DNA of 9,420 bases from NCBI GenBank assembly GCA_021286885.1, contig JAJTBM010000087.1, forward strand, positions 1-9,420, read 5' to 3'. Shown piece after piece: positions 1 through 7,446 of the stretch. Positions within the stretch are counted from its first letter, which is position 1; each line of letters starts with the position of its first letter. The notes beneath the pieces are model-generated. The model ran no database searches. It saw only the letters and a program-made list of their open reading frames with translations, and had not been told where the DNA came from. The translations under genes and the position numbers were made by a program. This DNA is from Rhodocyclales bacterium. GTDB lineage: Bacteria > Pseudomonadota > Gammaproteobacteria > Burkholderiales > Rhodocyclaceae.

Positions 1-2
1 AA

Positions 3-236
3 ACCGTTCCCACGCTCACGGGTGCCTGGCTGGATGAAGAGGGCTCCCTGCTACTGGGCTGGCCCGGCGGCGCGGGCCTGGTGGATGACCGGGATCTGGG
101 CAGGCTCGCCGACCAGCTCTGTGACACGCCCCAGGGCTGGATCTTGGATTGGCAGGGGCAGCCGCTTTTGGTCGGTGCCATTAAAAAAGCCGAAGTGCCC
201 GCGCACTTCGGCTTTATCGCTCGCCCTCGGGACTGA
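3..236 (+). CDS. C-terminal part of an unrecognised protein (5' end outside window)
   Basis: Frame 3 is open from the window edge to a TGA at 234-236 and gives 77 residues, starting TVPTLTGAWLDEEGSLLLGW and ending in FIARPRD. The composition is that of a normal soluble protein, with alternating acidic and hydrophobic residues. The overlapping frame-1 reading is rich in Trp, Arg and Pro and looks like a shadow. I do not recognise the family, and no catalytic motif or membrane segment is visible in this tail. The gene converges on manC, with 27 bases between the two stop codons. Its last codons (about AIKKAEVPAHFGF) are also the stem of a terminator that serves the opposite strand, so the C-terminal sequence may be shaped partly by that hairpin. 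That the frame is coding is fairly sure; the function is unknown. Confidence 0.6.
   Translation, partial: TVPTLTGAWLDEEGSLLLGWPGGAGLVDDRDLGRLADQLCDTPQGWILDWQGQPLLVGAIKKAEVPAHFGFIARPRD
183..215 (-). terminator. Intrinsic terminator of manC, inside the end of the convergent gene
   Basis: GCCGAAGTGC (189-198) and GCACTTCGGC (203-212) form a perfect 10-bp GC-rich stem with a CCGC loop, extended by three A/T pairs. Read leftward, the stem runs directly into six T residues (complement of A183-188). This is a textbook Rho-independent terminator 48 bases past the manC stop codon. Read rightward the tail is only TTTAT, so termination of the incoming + strand gene would be weaker. Confidence 0.85.
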
Positions 237-263
237 GCCCGGAAGCCTCACTACACTAGGGTA

Positions 264-1703
264 TCAACCCCGACCGTAGTTATCTTCGAAGCGAACGATG
301 TCGTCTTCACCCAGGTAGCTACCGGACTGGACCTCCACAATCTCCAGAGGTACCCGCCCGGGATTAGCCAGTCGGTGCACGTGGCCCAGCGGGATGTAGG
401 TGGATTCGTTCTCGCTCAGCAGCAGCACCTTGTCGCCACAGGTCACTTCCGCAGTCCCCTTCACCACAATCCAGTGTTCCGCCCGGTGGTAGTGCATCTG
501 AAGGCTAAGCCGAGCGCCCGGATTGACCACGATGTGCTTCACCTGGAAACGCTCACCGTGGTCGATGGAATCGTACCAGCCCCACGGACGATGAATCTTG
601 CGGTGAGCCGAAGCCTGGGAACGACCGCCCGCCTTGAGGGCTGCGACGATCTGCTTCACGTTCTGGGTTTTATCCTTGTGGGCCACCAGCACTGCATCGG
701 GGGTTTCCACCACCACGGCGTTTTCGATACCCACGCAGGCCACCATGCGGTCTTGGGCATACACGAGGGTGTTGTGGCTGTCCTCGAACATCACATCACC
801 CCGGGCCACATTACCGTTGCCATCCTTGTCGGCCACGTCCCACAGGGCATCCCAGGCCCCCACGTCAGACCAGCCGGCAGACATGGGCACCACGCAACCG
901 GAAATACCCAGGCCGGTCGCGCCCGCCAGGTTTTCCATGATGGCGTAGTCGATGGAGTCGGACGGGCAGGCCTTGAAGGCTTCAACCCCCACCCGAACAA
1001 AGTCCGCATCCCGGGCACCTTCGGCCCAGGCCTTGCGGCAGGCGTCCATCATGACCGGCTGCAGATGCGCCATGGCCTTCAGCCAAGTGCTGGCCTTCAT
1101 CATGAACAGGCCGCTATTCCAGAGATATTCACCGCTATCCAGGTAACGCTGGGCGGTTTCGGCATCGGGCTTTTCGACAAAGGCGGCGATCTGCTTGCCA
1201 CCATCTTCACGGCTGGCACCGAAGCGGATGTAGCCATAGCCAGTCTCAGCCCGGTCAGGGACGATGCCGAAGGTGACGATGGCACCATTCAGCGTGGCGG
1301 CAATCCCTTCATTGATGGCTTCCTGGAAGCCTTGAAGGTTGGTGATGACATGGTCGGCCGGCATCACCAACAGCACCGGATCAGCGGCCTCCACCGCCAG
1401 CGCGGCAAGGGTCAGGGCCGGGGCGGTGTTGCGGCCTGCAGGCTCAAGGATGATGTCGTTGGAAGCCTGCCCCGCCGAACGCAGTTGCTCGGCGGTCACA
1501 AAACGGTATTCCTGATTACAGACAACCACAGGGGCTGCAGCAACAGGCAAAGCCCCCTTGAAACCGGACAAGCGACCAGCGGTGGCTTGCAGCATGGTGT
1601 CCTGGCCCACCAGGGCAAGCAACTGCTTGGGGTACTGCTCGCGGGAGAGGGGCCAGAGGCGGGTGCCAGAGCCCCCGGAAAGGATGACGGCTTGAAGTTC
1701 CAT
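264..1703 (-). CDS. manC: Mannose-1-phosphate guanylyltransferase / mannose-6-phosphate isomerase (bifunctional)
   Basis: This 479-residue cytoplasmic enzyme belongs to the AlgA/ManC/XanB/CpsB family and is the usual length for the bifunctional form. The N-terminal nucleotidyltransferase makes GDP-mannose from mannose-1-P and GTP. Visible motifs are GGSGTRLWPLSR at 10-21 (nucleotide-binding loop), EPAGRNTAPA at 87-96, MPADH at 114-118, VEKP at 176-179, SIDYAIME at 250-257 and GWSDVGAW at 277-284. The C-terminal cupin is the type II phosphomannose isomerase, with RPWG at 372-375, QMHYHRAEHW at 402-411 carrying the likely metal ligands H404, H406 and E409, and PLGHVHRLANPG at 438-449. The product feeds capsule, O-antigen or exopolysaccharide synthesis, but no such cluster is adjacent here. 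It lies downstream of engB on the same strand with a 126-base gap, so it probably has its own promoter, though I could not identify one. The ATG at 1703 starts directly at the conserved LQAVILSGG; the Shine-Dalgarno match is weak. Confidence 0.96.
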   Translation of the reverse strand: MELQAVILSGGSGTRLWPLSREQYPKQLLALVGQDTMLQATAGRLSGFKGALPVAAAPVVVCNQEYRFVTAEQLRSAGQASNDIILEPAGRNTAPALTLAALAVEAADPVLLVMPADHVITNLQGFQEAINEGIAATLNGAIVTFGIVPDRAETGYGYIRFGASREDGGKQIAAFVEKPDAETAQRYLDSGEYLWNSGLFMMKASTWLKAMAHLQPVMMDACRKAWAEGARDADFVRVGVEAFKACPSDSIDYAIMENLAGATGLGISGCVVPMSAGWSDVGAWDALWDVADKDGNGNVARGDVMFEDSHNTLVYAQDRMVACVGIENAVVVETPDAVLVAHKDKTQNVKQIVAALKAGGRSQASAHRKIHRPWGWYDSIDHGERFQVKHIVVNPGARLSLQMHYHRAEHWIVVKGTAEVTCGDKVLLLSENESTYIPLGHVHRLANPGRVPLEIVEVQSGSYLGEDDIVRFEDNYGRG

Positions 1704-1829
1704 GCTGAATGATGAATCCGATCAGGTTCAATTTATCTTGAAGCATCGCACAAGGTACCCGGCATCGTACATTGCGCATCTGCCATTCAGCACACTACAC
1801 CAAACAGCACGTATCCTCAGTTACACGCT

Positions 1830-2450
1830 TCACAGCTCTGCTGCAGGAGGCGCATCCAATGCCGCCAACCACGCCCCCACCACCTTTTCGGCCTCTTCAA
1901 CCCCAGTCTTTTTAAGGCTGGAGAAGAGTTGCACCGTCACCTGGGGGCCAATGAGCGCAAGTTCTTTGCGCACCGCAGCAAGGGTCTGGCCCTGGGCGCT
2001 GCGGGTGAGCTTGTCGCACTTGGTGAGCATCACGTGGATGGGACGGCCGCTGGGAGCGAACCAGCCGATCATCGCCCGGTCCCGCTCGGTGAGGGGGTGA
2101 CGGGAATCCATGATCAGCACCAGGCCGATCAGGTTGGGGCGGCGGGTCAGGTACTCTTCGAGCAGGCGCTGCCACTGGGCGCGGATGGCCTCGGGCACCT
2201 GAGCATAGCCGTAGCCGGGCAGGTCAACCAGTACCGCATCGTTGGGCAAACGGAAGAAATTGATGAGCTGGGTGCGCCCCGGCGTCTTGGAAACAAAGGC
2301 CAGCCGGGTGTGGTCGGTCAGGGTGTTGATTGCACTGGATTTCCCGGCATTGGAGCGACCTGCAAAGGCAATTTCAACCCCACGAGGCGGCGGCAGGCCG
2401 CTGGGCTTGGCAATGGAAATCTCAAACTGGGCGTTACGAAACAGGGACAT
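1830..2450 (-). CDS. engB: Ribosome biogenesis GTP-binding protein EngB (YihA/YsxC)
   Basis: This is a 206-residue TRAFAC-class GTPase that in other bacteria is essential and acts in late assembly of the large ribosomal subunit. All G motifs are present in order: G1 GRSNAGKSS at 31-39, G2 TPGRT at 56-60, G3 DLPGYG at 76-81, G4 TKCDKL at 143-148 and G5 FSSLKKTG at 177-184. The N-terminus MSLFRNAQF is of the short kind seen in betaproteobacteria and supports the ATG at 2450, although no strong ribosome binding site precedes it. The gene is divergent from cytochrome c4 across 107 bases, so both promoters must lie in that gap. The pairing of engB with cytochrome c4 and resB is a conserved betaproteobacterial arrangement. 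No key residue is missing. Confidence 0.96.
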   Translation of the reverse strand: MSLFRNAQFEISIAKPSGLPPPRGVEIAFAGRSNAGKSSAINTLTDHTRLAFVSKTPGRTQLINFFRLPNDAVLVDLPGYGYAQVPEAIRAQWQRLLEEYLTRRPNLIGLVLIMDSRHPLTERDRAMIGWFAPSGRPIHVMLTKCDKLTRSAQGQTLAAVRKELALIGPQVTVQLFSSLKKTGVEEAEKVVGAWLAALDAPPAAEL

Positions 2451-2505
2451 GGATACGTCTGGAGTGCTGCGCGAAGCGCTATTGCATCGCGCAAATTGCT
2501 GGAAT

Positions 2506-2514
2506 TGCTATAGA
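2506..2514 (+). promoter_or_regulatory. Candidate extended -10 promoter for cytochrome c4
   Basis: TGC followed directly by TATAGA (2509-2514) matches an extended -10 element, 44 bases before the cytochrome c4 ATG. The hexamer at the usual -35 distance (ATCGCG, 2486-2491) is poor, which fits an extended -10 promoter. The element overlaps a direct repeat of AATTGCT (2494-2500 and 2503-2509) with a 9-base period, which could be a regulator site. Predicted by eye only. Confidence 0.4.
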
Positions 2515-2557
2515 ATAGCAGGTTTGAGACCTTCACATTCTTGGCTTCGAGGACATC

Positions 2558-3193
2558 ATGATCAAGCGTTCCCTGCTGCTTTCGCTGGTTCTTGCCGCCG
2601 GCGCGGTTCAGGCTGAAGAAAAAGCCGCCGCCCAGCCCGATCTCACCAAAGCGAAACAGACTGCAGAACAGGTTTGCGGCGCCTGCCACGGCGTTGATGG
2701 CAACAGTCAGATTCCGACCAACCCCAAACTGGCCGGCCAGCACGCCGAGTACATCTACAAGCAGCTCAAGAATTTCAAGAGTGAAGGTGGCAAGCCCGCC
2801 GAGCGTGCCAACCCCGTCATGGGCGGCATGGCTGCACCTCTTTCCGACGACGACATGAAGGGCCTGGCCGCCTACTTTGCTGGCCAGCAGCTCAAGCCCG
2901 AGTCCGCCAAGAGCAAGGCCACCATCGAAGCCGGCCAACGCCTGTGGCGTGCGGGCGACCTGAAGCGCGGCATCCCCGCCTGTGCGGCCTGTCACGGCCC
3001 CGCCGGTGCTGGCCTGCCCGCCCAGTTCCCCCGTATCGGTGGTCAGTACCCCGAATACACCGAAGCCCAGCTGAAGGCCTTCCGTGCCGGCGAGCGCGCC
3101 AACGACCCCAACAAGATGATGCGTACCATCGCCCTCAAGATGACCGACGCAGACATCAAGGCCGTTTCCGACTTCGCCGCCGGCCTGCGCTAA
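2558..3193 (+). CDS. Cytochrome c4, periplasmic di-haem electron carrier
   Basis: The 211-residue precursor starts with a Sec signal peptide (KR at 3-4, hydrophobic core about 5-17, probable cleavage after AVQA at 19). Two homologous cytochrome c domains follow. The first haem site is CGACH at 40-44, with M88 or M91 (NPVMGGMA) as probable axial ligand. The second is CAACH at 142-146, with M187 or M188 as probable ligand. Length and two-domain layout match cytochrome c4, which carries electrons from the bc1 complex to terminal oxidases such as cbb3, or in other respiratory chains. GAGGA at 2549-2553 is a good ribosome binding site for the ATG at 2558. It precedes the System II maturation genes resB and ccsA, whose product would attach its haems, but a terminator lies between them. 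Confidence 0.95.
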   Translation: MIKRSLLLSLVLAAGAVQAEEKAAAQPDLTKAKQTAEQVCGACHGVDGNSQIPTNPKLAGQHAEYIYKQLKNFKSEGGKPAERANPVMGGMAAPLSDDDMKGLAAYFAGQQLKPESAKSKATIEAGQRLWRAGDLKRGIPACAACHGPAGAGLPAQFPRIGGQYPEYTEAQLKAFRAGERANDPNKMMRTIALKMTDADIKAVSDFAAGLR

Positions 3194-3224
3194 GTCAAGG
3201 CCATACCGGCCCTGATCCAGCTAT

Positions 3225-3262
3225 AAAAAAAGGGGTGGCCTTTCCGGGCTCACCCCTTTTTT
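3225..3262 (+). terminator. Strong intrinsic terminator between cytochrome c4 and resB
   Basis: Seven A residues (3225-3231), GGGGTG (3232-3237), an inner GCC/GGC pairing with one bulged T, then CACCCC (3251-3256) and six T residues (3257-3262). The stem is symmetrical and flanked by A and T runs, so it could work in both directions. It sits 32 bases after the cytochrome c4 stop and 31 bases before the resB ATG. Confidence 0.85.
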
Positions 3263-3293
3263 CCATTCCGCTCCGCCCTCCCCCGCCCGCCCC

Positions 3294-5345
3294 ATGCGAC
3301 ACCGCAGCACCGCCCGCACCCTGTACGAGCTGCTCAGCTCGATGCGCTTCGCGATCAGCCTGCTCAGCATCCTGGCCATTGCCTCCGTGATCGGCACGGT
3401 GCTCAAGCAGAACGAACCCTACAACAACTATCTCAACCAGTTCGGCCCCTTCTGGTTCCCGGTTTTTGAAAAACTGGGCCTCTATGCGGTGTACAACTCG
3501 GTCTGGTTTCTGGTGATCCTGGGTTTCCTGGTGATTTCCACCACCGCCTGCATCCTGCGCCAGGCCAAACCCATGGTGAGGGACATGCAGAGCTACCGGG
3601 AGCATGCCCGGGAAGCCTCCCTCGCCCAGTTCCAGCACCACGCCCGGTTCCCCATCGGCCAGACAAGCGCAGCCAGCCAGACCCGCATCCTCGATTACCT
3701 GCAGCGCCAGGGCTTTCGCAGCCGGGTGAACCCGCGTGAGGGCGCCGTCCTGATCGCCGCCCGCCAGGGCAGCTGGACGCGCATCGGCTACTTCCTGGCC
3801 CACGGCGCCATCGTGCTGATCTGCATCGGCGGCCTGCTGGACGGCAACCTGCCCCTCAAGCTGCAAATGCTGCTCGGGGACAAGCGCATCACCAACGGCA
3901 ACCAGCTGATTTCAGACATCCCCGAATCCAGCCGGCTGGGGCTGGACAACTGGAGTTTCCGGGGCAATGTGTTCATCCCCGAAGGCAAGAGCGCCCGTCA
4001 GGCCGTGCTCAATGTGCAAGACGGGGTGCTGCTCCAGGATCTGCCCTTTGCCGTGTCCCTGCGCAAGTTCCACCTGGAGCACTACTCCACCGGGATGCCC
4101 AAGCGCTTCGCCAGCGACATCGTGGTGACCGACCTGCGCTCCGGCCAGTCTTTCGAGAAGACCATCGAGGTCAACAAACCCTTCGAAGTAGCCGGCATCA
4201 CCCTTTATCAGGCCAGCTTTGAAGACGGCGGCTCCCACCTCACCCTGCGCAGTCACGCCCTGGCGCCCCAGCCCCAGGAGGCCACGCGCCATCTGAAGGT
4301 GGATGTGGGCGATAGCCTTGCCCTCCAGGGAGAGGCCCAGGGCTACACCCTGGAGCTGGGCAGCTTCCGTCCCTTCAACATCGAAAACATGGCCGACGAA
4401 ACGGCGCCCGCCGAAGGCAGCGCCCTGGAGCGCCACCTGGGCAGTGGTGCACGCAGCAGCGCCCGCAAGGACATGCAGAACGTGGGCCCCAGCATCCAGT
4501 ACAAGCTGCGGGACAACGCCGGCCAGGCCCGGGAATACATGAACTACATGCAGCCCATCGAGCAGGATGGGGCCCGCTACTTCCTGGCCGGGATGCGCAC
4601 CGACCCGGCGCTCCCCTTCCGCTACATGCGGATTCCGGTGGATGCCAACAACACGCCCGACAGCTGGTTCGCCCTGCGCCGAACCCTGCTCGACCCGGCC
4701 AGGCATACCGAACTGGCCCGCCGCTTCAGCCTCGTAGCCCTGGGGCCGGACACCAGCGACACCATGCGCGCCCGGATGCAGGAAACCGCCCTCAAGACCC
4801 TGGACCTGTTTGCCCGGGGTGGCTTCGAGGCCCTGGGCAAGTTCATCGAAAGCACCATCCCCGCCGCCGAACGGGACAAGGCTGCCGACATCTTCCTGAA
4901 GATCCTGGAAGGCAGCGCCTGGGAAGCCTGGCGGCTCCAGCACCCGGACGCCCCCAAAACCCCGGATGCCACCCTCGACCGCTTCCTGCGCGACAGCCTG
5001 AACAGCATGAGCGACAGCCTGCACTATGGCGCCCCGGTCTATCTGCAACTGGATGGTTTCGAGGAGGTGCGCGCCACCGTTCTACAGGCCACCCGCTCGC
5101 CGGGCAAGCCTTTGGTCTACCTGGGCTCCCTGCTGCTGGTACTGGGCGTATTCGCCATGCTCTACGTGCGGGAACGCCGGCTCTTTGTGCTGGTCAAGGA
5201 TCAGGGCGAAGCGCTGCTGGCCCTCAGTTCCAACCGCAAGTCGATGGACGTGGACCAGGACTTTGCCCGCCACCGGGACGCCCTCGCCCAGCTGCTCGAC
5301 GCCCGCCCTGCTGCTTCCCCAAACCCTGCCCCGCCCCAGGCGTAA
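3294..5345 (+). CDS. resB: System II cytochrome c biogenesis protein ResB (CcsB)
   Basis: This 683-residue inner-membrane protein is one half of the CcsB-CcsA complex, which moves haem to the periplasm, keeps it reduced and ligates it to CXXCH motifs. Predicted membrane spans are about 19-37, 70-88, 164-183 and 605-625, with a large periplasmic domain (about 185-600) between the third and fourth. Family features are the N-terminus LYELLSSMRFAISLLSILAI, the KQNEPYNNYLNQFGPFWF stretch after span 1, and ATVLQATRSPGKPLVYLGS entering span 4. A short cytoplasmic tail includes NRKSMDVDQDF. H170 is the only histidine within a predicted span and may be the transmembrane haem-ligand histidine known in CcsBA proteins (inference). 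The ATG at 3294 fits family N-termini, but the bases before it are C-rich with no Shine-Dalgarno sequence, so translation initiation may be weak. ccsA follows after 13 bases. Confidence 0.94.
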   Translation: MRHRSTARTLYELLSSMRFAISLLSILAIASVIGTVLKQNEPYNNYLNQFGPFWFPVFEKLGLYAVYNSVWFLVILGFLVISTTACILRQAKPMVRDMQSYREHAREASLAQFQHHARFPIGQTSAASQTRILDYLQRQGFRSRVNPREGAVLIAARQGSWTRIGYFLAHGAIVLICIGGLLDGNLPLKLQMLLGDKRITNGNQLISDIPESSRLGLDNWSFRGNVFIPEGKSARQAVLNVQDGVLLQDLPFAVSLRKFHLEHYSTGMPKRFASDIVVTDLRSGQSFEKTIEVNKPFEVAGITLYQASFEDGGSHLTLRSHALAPQPQEATRHLKVDVGDSLALQGEAQGYTLELGSFRPFNIENMADETAPAEGSALERHLGSGARSSARKDMQNVGPSIQYKLRDNAGQAREYMNYMQPIEQDGARYFLAGMRTDPALPFRYMRIPVDANNTPDSWFALRRTLLDPARHTELARRFSLVALGPDTSDTMRARMQETALKTLDLFARGGFEALGKFIESTIPAAERDKAADIFLKILEGSAWEAWRLQHPDAPKTPDATLDRFLRDSLNSMSDSLHYGAPVYLQLDGFEEVRATVLQATRSPGKPLVYLGSLLLVLGVFAMLYVRERRLFVLVKDQGEALLALSSNRKSMDVDQDFARHRDALAQLLDARPAASPNPAPPQA

Positions 5346-5346
5346 T

Positions 5347-5350
5347 GGAG
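5347..5350 (+). promoter_or_regulatory. ccsA: Ribosome binding site fixing the ccsA start
   Basis: GGAG lies just after the resB stop codon and 8 bases before the ATG at 5359. It supports that ATG over the much longer in-frame reading that begins inside resB at 5026, and over the ATG two codons downstream at 5365. Confidence 0.7.
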
Positions 5351-5358
5351 CCCCCAAG

Positions 5359-6498
5359 ATGGACATGACTCACACCGAACACGCCCCCTTGCTGCGCCGA
5401 CTGCGTGCCGGGGACTGGATCTACACCCTCGCCCTGGCGGGCGGCGCCCTGTATGCCCTGGGCCAGTACCGCCAGTTCATGGACACCTATGAGCAGGCCA
5501 TCCTGCTCCTGACGCTGCCCGCCTTCGCTCTGATGGGCTGGCAGTGGAAGCCCTTCCGGATCTATCTGGCGGCCTGCGCGGGGGTGGCGCTGGCCAGCAT
5601 CCAGCTCTACCAGGGCGACCTGGCCCGGGCCGAGCAGGTGTTTTTCTTGAAATACCTGATCTCCAGCCAGACCGCCATCATGTGGATGAGCGCCCTGTTC
5701 TTCATTGCCACCGGGGCCTATCTGCTGGGCCTGCTGGCCCGCTCCGACTTTGCCGAGCGTACCGGCTCGGTACTCACCTGGTGCGCCTGCACCATGGGCA
5801 TCGCCGGACTGCTGGTGCGCTGGTACGAGAGCTACCTGATCGGCACCGATGTGGGCCACATTCCGGTCAGCAATCTGTACGAAGTCTTTGTGCTGTTCTC
5901 CATCATCACCGGCCTGCTCTACCTCTACTACGAGGAGCGCTACGCCACCCGGCGCATGGGCGCCTTCGTGCTGCTGGTGATCTCGGCGGCGGTGAGCTTT
6001 CTGCTGTGGTACACCTTCAGCCGCGACGCCCAGGAAATCCAGCCCCTGATCCCGGCCCTGCAAAGCTACTGGATGAAGGTGCACGTGCCCGCCAACTTCA
6101 TCGGCTATGGCGCCTTTGCGCTGGCCGCCATGATCGGCGTGGCCGACCTGCTGGCCCGCAAGGGCATTCTGGCGGGCCGCCTGCCGGCCCCGGAAGTGCT
6201 GGATGATGTGATGTACAAGGCGATTGCCATCGGTTTCGCCTTCTTCACCATCGCCACCATCCTGGGCGCCCTGTGGGCCGCCGAGGCCTGGGGCACCTAC
6301 TGGCAGTGGGACCCGAAGGAAACCTGGGCCTTCATTGTGTGGCTGAACTACGCCGCCTGGCTCCACATCCGCCTCACCAAGGGGCTGCGGGGGGCCATGC
6401 TGGCCTGGTGGGCGGTGATCGGCCTGCTGGTGACCGCCTTTGCCTTCGTGGGGGTCAACATGTTCCTGTCGGGGCTGCACAGCTACGGTTCGCTGTAA
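5359..6498 (+). CDS. ccsA: System II cytochrome c synthase subunit CcsA (ResC type; also named CcsB in some databases)
   Basis: This 379-residue polytopic membrane protein of the haem-handling CcmC/CcmF/CcsA superfamily is the partner of ResB. The tryptophan-rich WWD motif is clear at 311-329 (WGTYWQWDPKETWAFIVWL). Candidate haem-ligating histidines are H242 (KVHVPANFIGYG), H336 (AAWLHIRL) and H374 (GLHSYG). Their spacing of 94 and 38 residues is close to that of the essential P-His1, TM-His2 and P-His2 of Helicobacter hepaticus CcsBA (H761, H858, H897), so all three appear intact. I infer roughly eight to ten membrane spans; the C-terminal part from about 172 to 368 is nearly all membrane. 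The open frame continues upstream into resB, but GGAG at 5347 and the family N-terminus place the start at 5359. It is almost certainly cotranscribed with resB, and ends 24 bases from the convergent DUF455 gene. Confidence 0.94.
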   Translation: MDMTHTEHAPLLRRLRAGDWIYTLALAGGALYALGQYRQFMDTYEQAILLLTLPAFALMGWQWKPFRIYLAACAGVALASIQLYQGDLARAEQVFFLKYLISSQTAIMWMSALFFIATGAYLLGLLARSDFAERTGSVLTWCACTMGIAGLLVRWYESYLIGTDVGHIPVSNLYEVFVLFSIITGLLYLYYEERYATRRMGAFVLLVISAAVSFLLWYTFSRDAQEIQPLIPALQSYWMKVHVPANFIGYGAFALAAMIGVADLLARKGILAGRLPAPEVLDDVMYKAIAIGFAFFTIATILGALWAAEAWGTYWQWDPKETWAFIVWLNYAAWLHIRLTKGLRGAMLAWWAVIGLLVTAFAFVGVNMFLSGLHSYGSL

Positions 6499-6522
6499 GC
6501 CCCAGCCTTGCCGGTGCCGCCC

Positions 6523-7353
6523 TCAGGCCGGCTGCCGGCGGGGACGCCCACCCTCCAGCCGCCGGATTTCATCCGGGGTGAAGCCCGCCTTCAGGCGGGC
6601 TTCCACATTCAGGGGCTTGGGCGGCCAAGGCGCCTCGTAATCCGTCATCAGGGCCAGATAGGTTTCCTCCTCGGGCCACCCCCGTTCCCGGCAAAAATGA
6701 CGGAACCAGCGATCTCCCAAGGCCACATGACCCACTTCATCCCGCAGAATGATGTCGAGCACCGCGATGGTCTCTGCATCCCCAATCTGCTTGAGACGCG
6801 CCACGATGGGCGGCGTCGCATCCAGCCCCCGGGCCTCCAGCACGCGGGGCACCAGGGCCATGCGCACGAGGGGATCATCCTCCGTCTTGAGGGCCATGTC
6901 CCACAGCCCCCGGTGGGCAGGAAAATCCCCGTAGTCGTGGCCTGTGCTGCGCAGCCGCGCCCGCACCAAGCCAAAGTGGTAGGCCTCTTCGCCTGCCACC
7001 TGCAGCCAACCCGCGTAAAAATCCCGGGGCAGCCCCCGGAAGCGATAGACGCAATCCAGCGCCAGATTGATCGCATTGAACTCGATATGGGCAATCGCGT
7101 GCAGCAGGGCGGCGAAACCCTCAGGCGTGGCCGGGGAGCGACGCGGCACCTCGGTATGGGGGATGAGTTCGGGCCGGGCCGGACGCCCCGCATCGGGCAC
7201 CGAGCGCACCGGGCAGGCGCTCTCTGCCCGCAGCTTGACGGCCCCGGAAGCCCAGTCGGCAAGCAGTGCTTCTACCCCGGCGAGCTTGGGCTCCAGCGCG
7301 GGCTCCATCAGGGCCCCATAGGCCCGGGCGTGCAGATCGTGTTGTTCCAGCAT
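6523..7353 (-). CDS. DUF455 (COG2833-type) ferritin-like protein, probable di-metal enzyme
   Basis: Taken from the ATG at 7353 this is 276 residues with no signal peptide. Ferritin-like metal-binding signatures appear in order: E91 in HIEFNAINLALD, E123 and H126 in EEAYHFGL (ExxH), E172 in RVLEARGLD as a possible ligand, and E206 and H209 in RDEVGHVALG (ExxH). This is the usual pattern of a four-helix di-iron site; what the family does is not established. The frame stays open upstream to a TTG at 7410, but those extra 19 residues are unlike family N-termini and overlap the T tract of a terminator, so 7353 is preferred although no clear ribosome binding site precedes it. The C-terminus (PWPPKPLNVEARLKAGFTPDE) is typical of the family. 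It converges on ccsA; any link to haem or iron handling is only suggested by position. Confidence 0.85.
   Translation of the reverse strand: MLEQHDLHARAYGALMEPALEPKLAGVEALLADWASGAVKLRAESACPVRSVPDAGRPARPELIPHTEVPRRSPATPEGFAALLHAIAHIEFNAINLALDCVYRFRGLPRDFYAGWLQVAGEEAYHFGLVRARLRSTGHDYGDFPAHRGLWDMALKTEDDPLVRMALVPRVLEARGLDATPPIVARLKQIGDAETIAVLDIILRDEVGHVALGDRWFRHFCRERGWPEEETYLALMTDYEAPWPPKPLNVEARLKAGFTPDEIRRLEGGRPRRQPA
6580..6603. repeat. Perfect 10-bp inverted repeat within the DUF455 gene
   Basis: GAAGCCCGCC (6580-6589), loop TTCA, GGCGGGCTTC (6594-6603). It encodes ARLKAGF of the DUF455 protein and lies 81 bases past the ccsA stop. Neither strand has a T run after it, so it is not a standard terminator. 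It could slow convergent transcription or stabilise the ccsA mRNA end, but it may equally be a by-product of the codons. Confidence 0.4.
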
Positions 7354-7408
7354 GGGGACGATTTTACCAAGACCCGCCCCGGGCGCACCTGGGCAGGGGT
7401 GATCGGCC

Positions 7409-7446
7409 AAAAAAACAGGGCTGCTTCCCCTTTAGGAAAGCAGCCC
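7409..7446 (-). terminator. Intrinsic terminator upstream of the DUF455 start
   Basis: GGGCTGCTT (7418-7426) pairs perfectly with AAGCAGCCC (7438-7446), with two further GC pairs after a bulged base. Read leftward, the stem is followed by TG and seven T residues (complement of A7409-7415). It would stop leftward transcripts arriving from the two-component operon or from a promoter near 7650, before they reach the DUF455 gene at 7353. Confidence 0.85.

Noticed and set aside
375..1712. 445-codon + strand open frame opposite manC
   Set aside because: It is a shadow of manC produced by GC-rich codon use. Its translation is rich in His and Gly with no domain, while the minus strand has full family motifs.
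1704..1829. Promoter or terminator between engB and manC
   Set aside because: The gap has a GATAAAT-like -10 candidate on the leftward strand but no -35 at a fitting distance, and no hairpin with a T run. The 7-base inverted repeat GCTGAAT/ATTCAGC (1704-1710 and 1785-1791) is too short and too far apart to call.
3912..5048. 378-codon minus-strand open frame opposite resB (and a similar one at 5224-6480 opposite ccsA)
   Set aside because: Low-complexity Gly/Gln/His composition lying wholly within well-supported genes on the other strand.
5026..5358. Upstream extension of ccsA making a 490-residue protein overlapping resB
   Set aside because: The extra 111 residues are rich in Arg, Trp and Pro and are the out-of-frame reading of resB. 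GGAG and an ATG at 5359 give a normal CcsA N-terminus.
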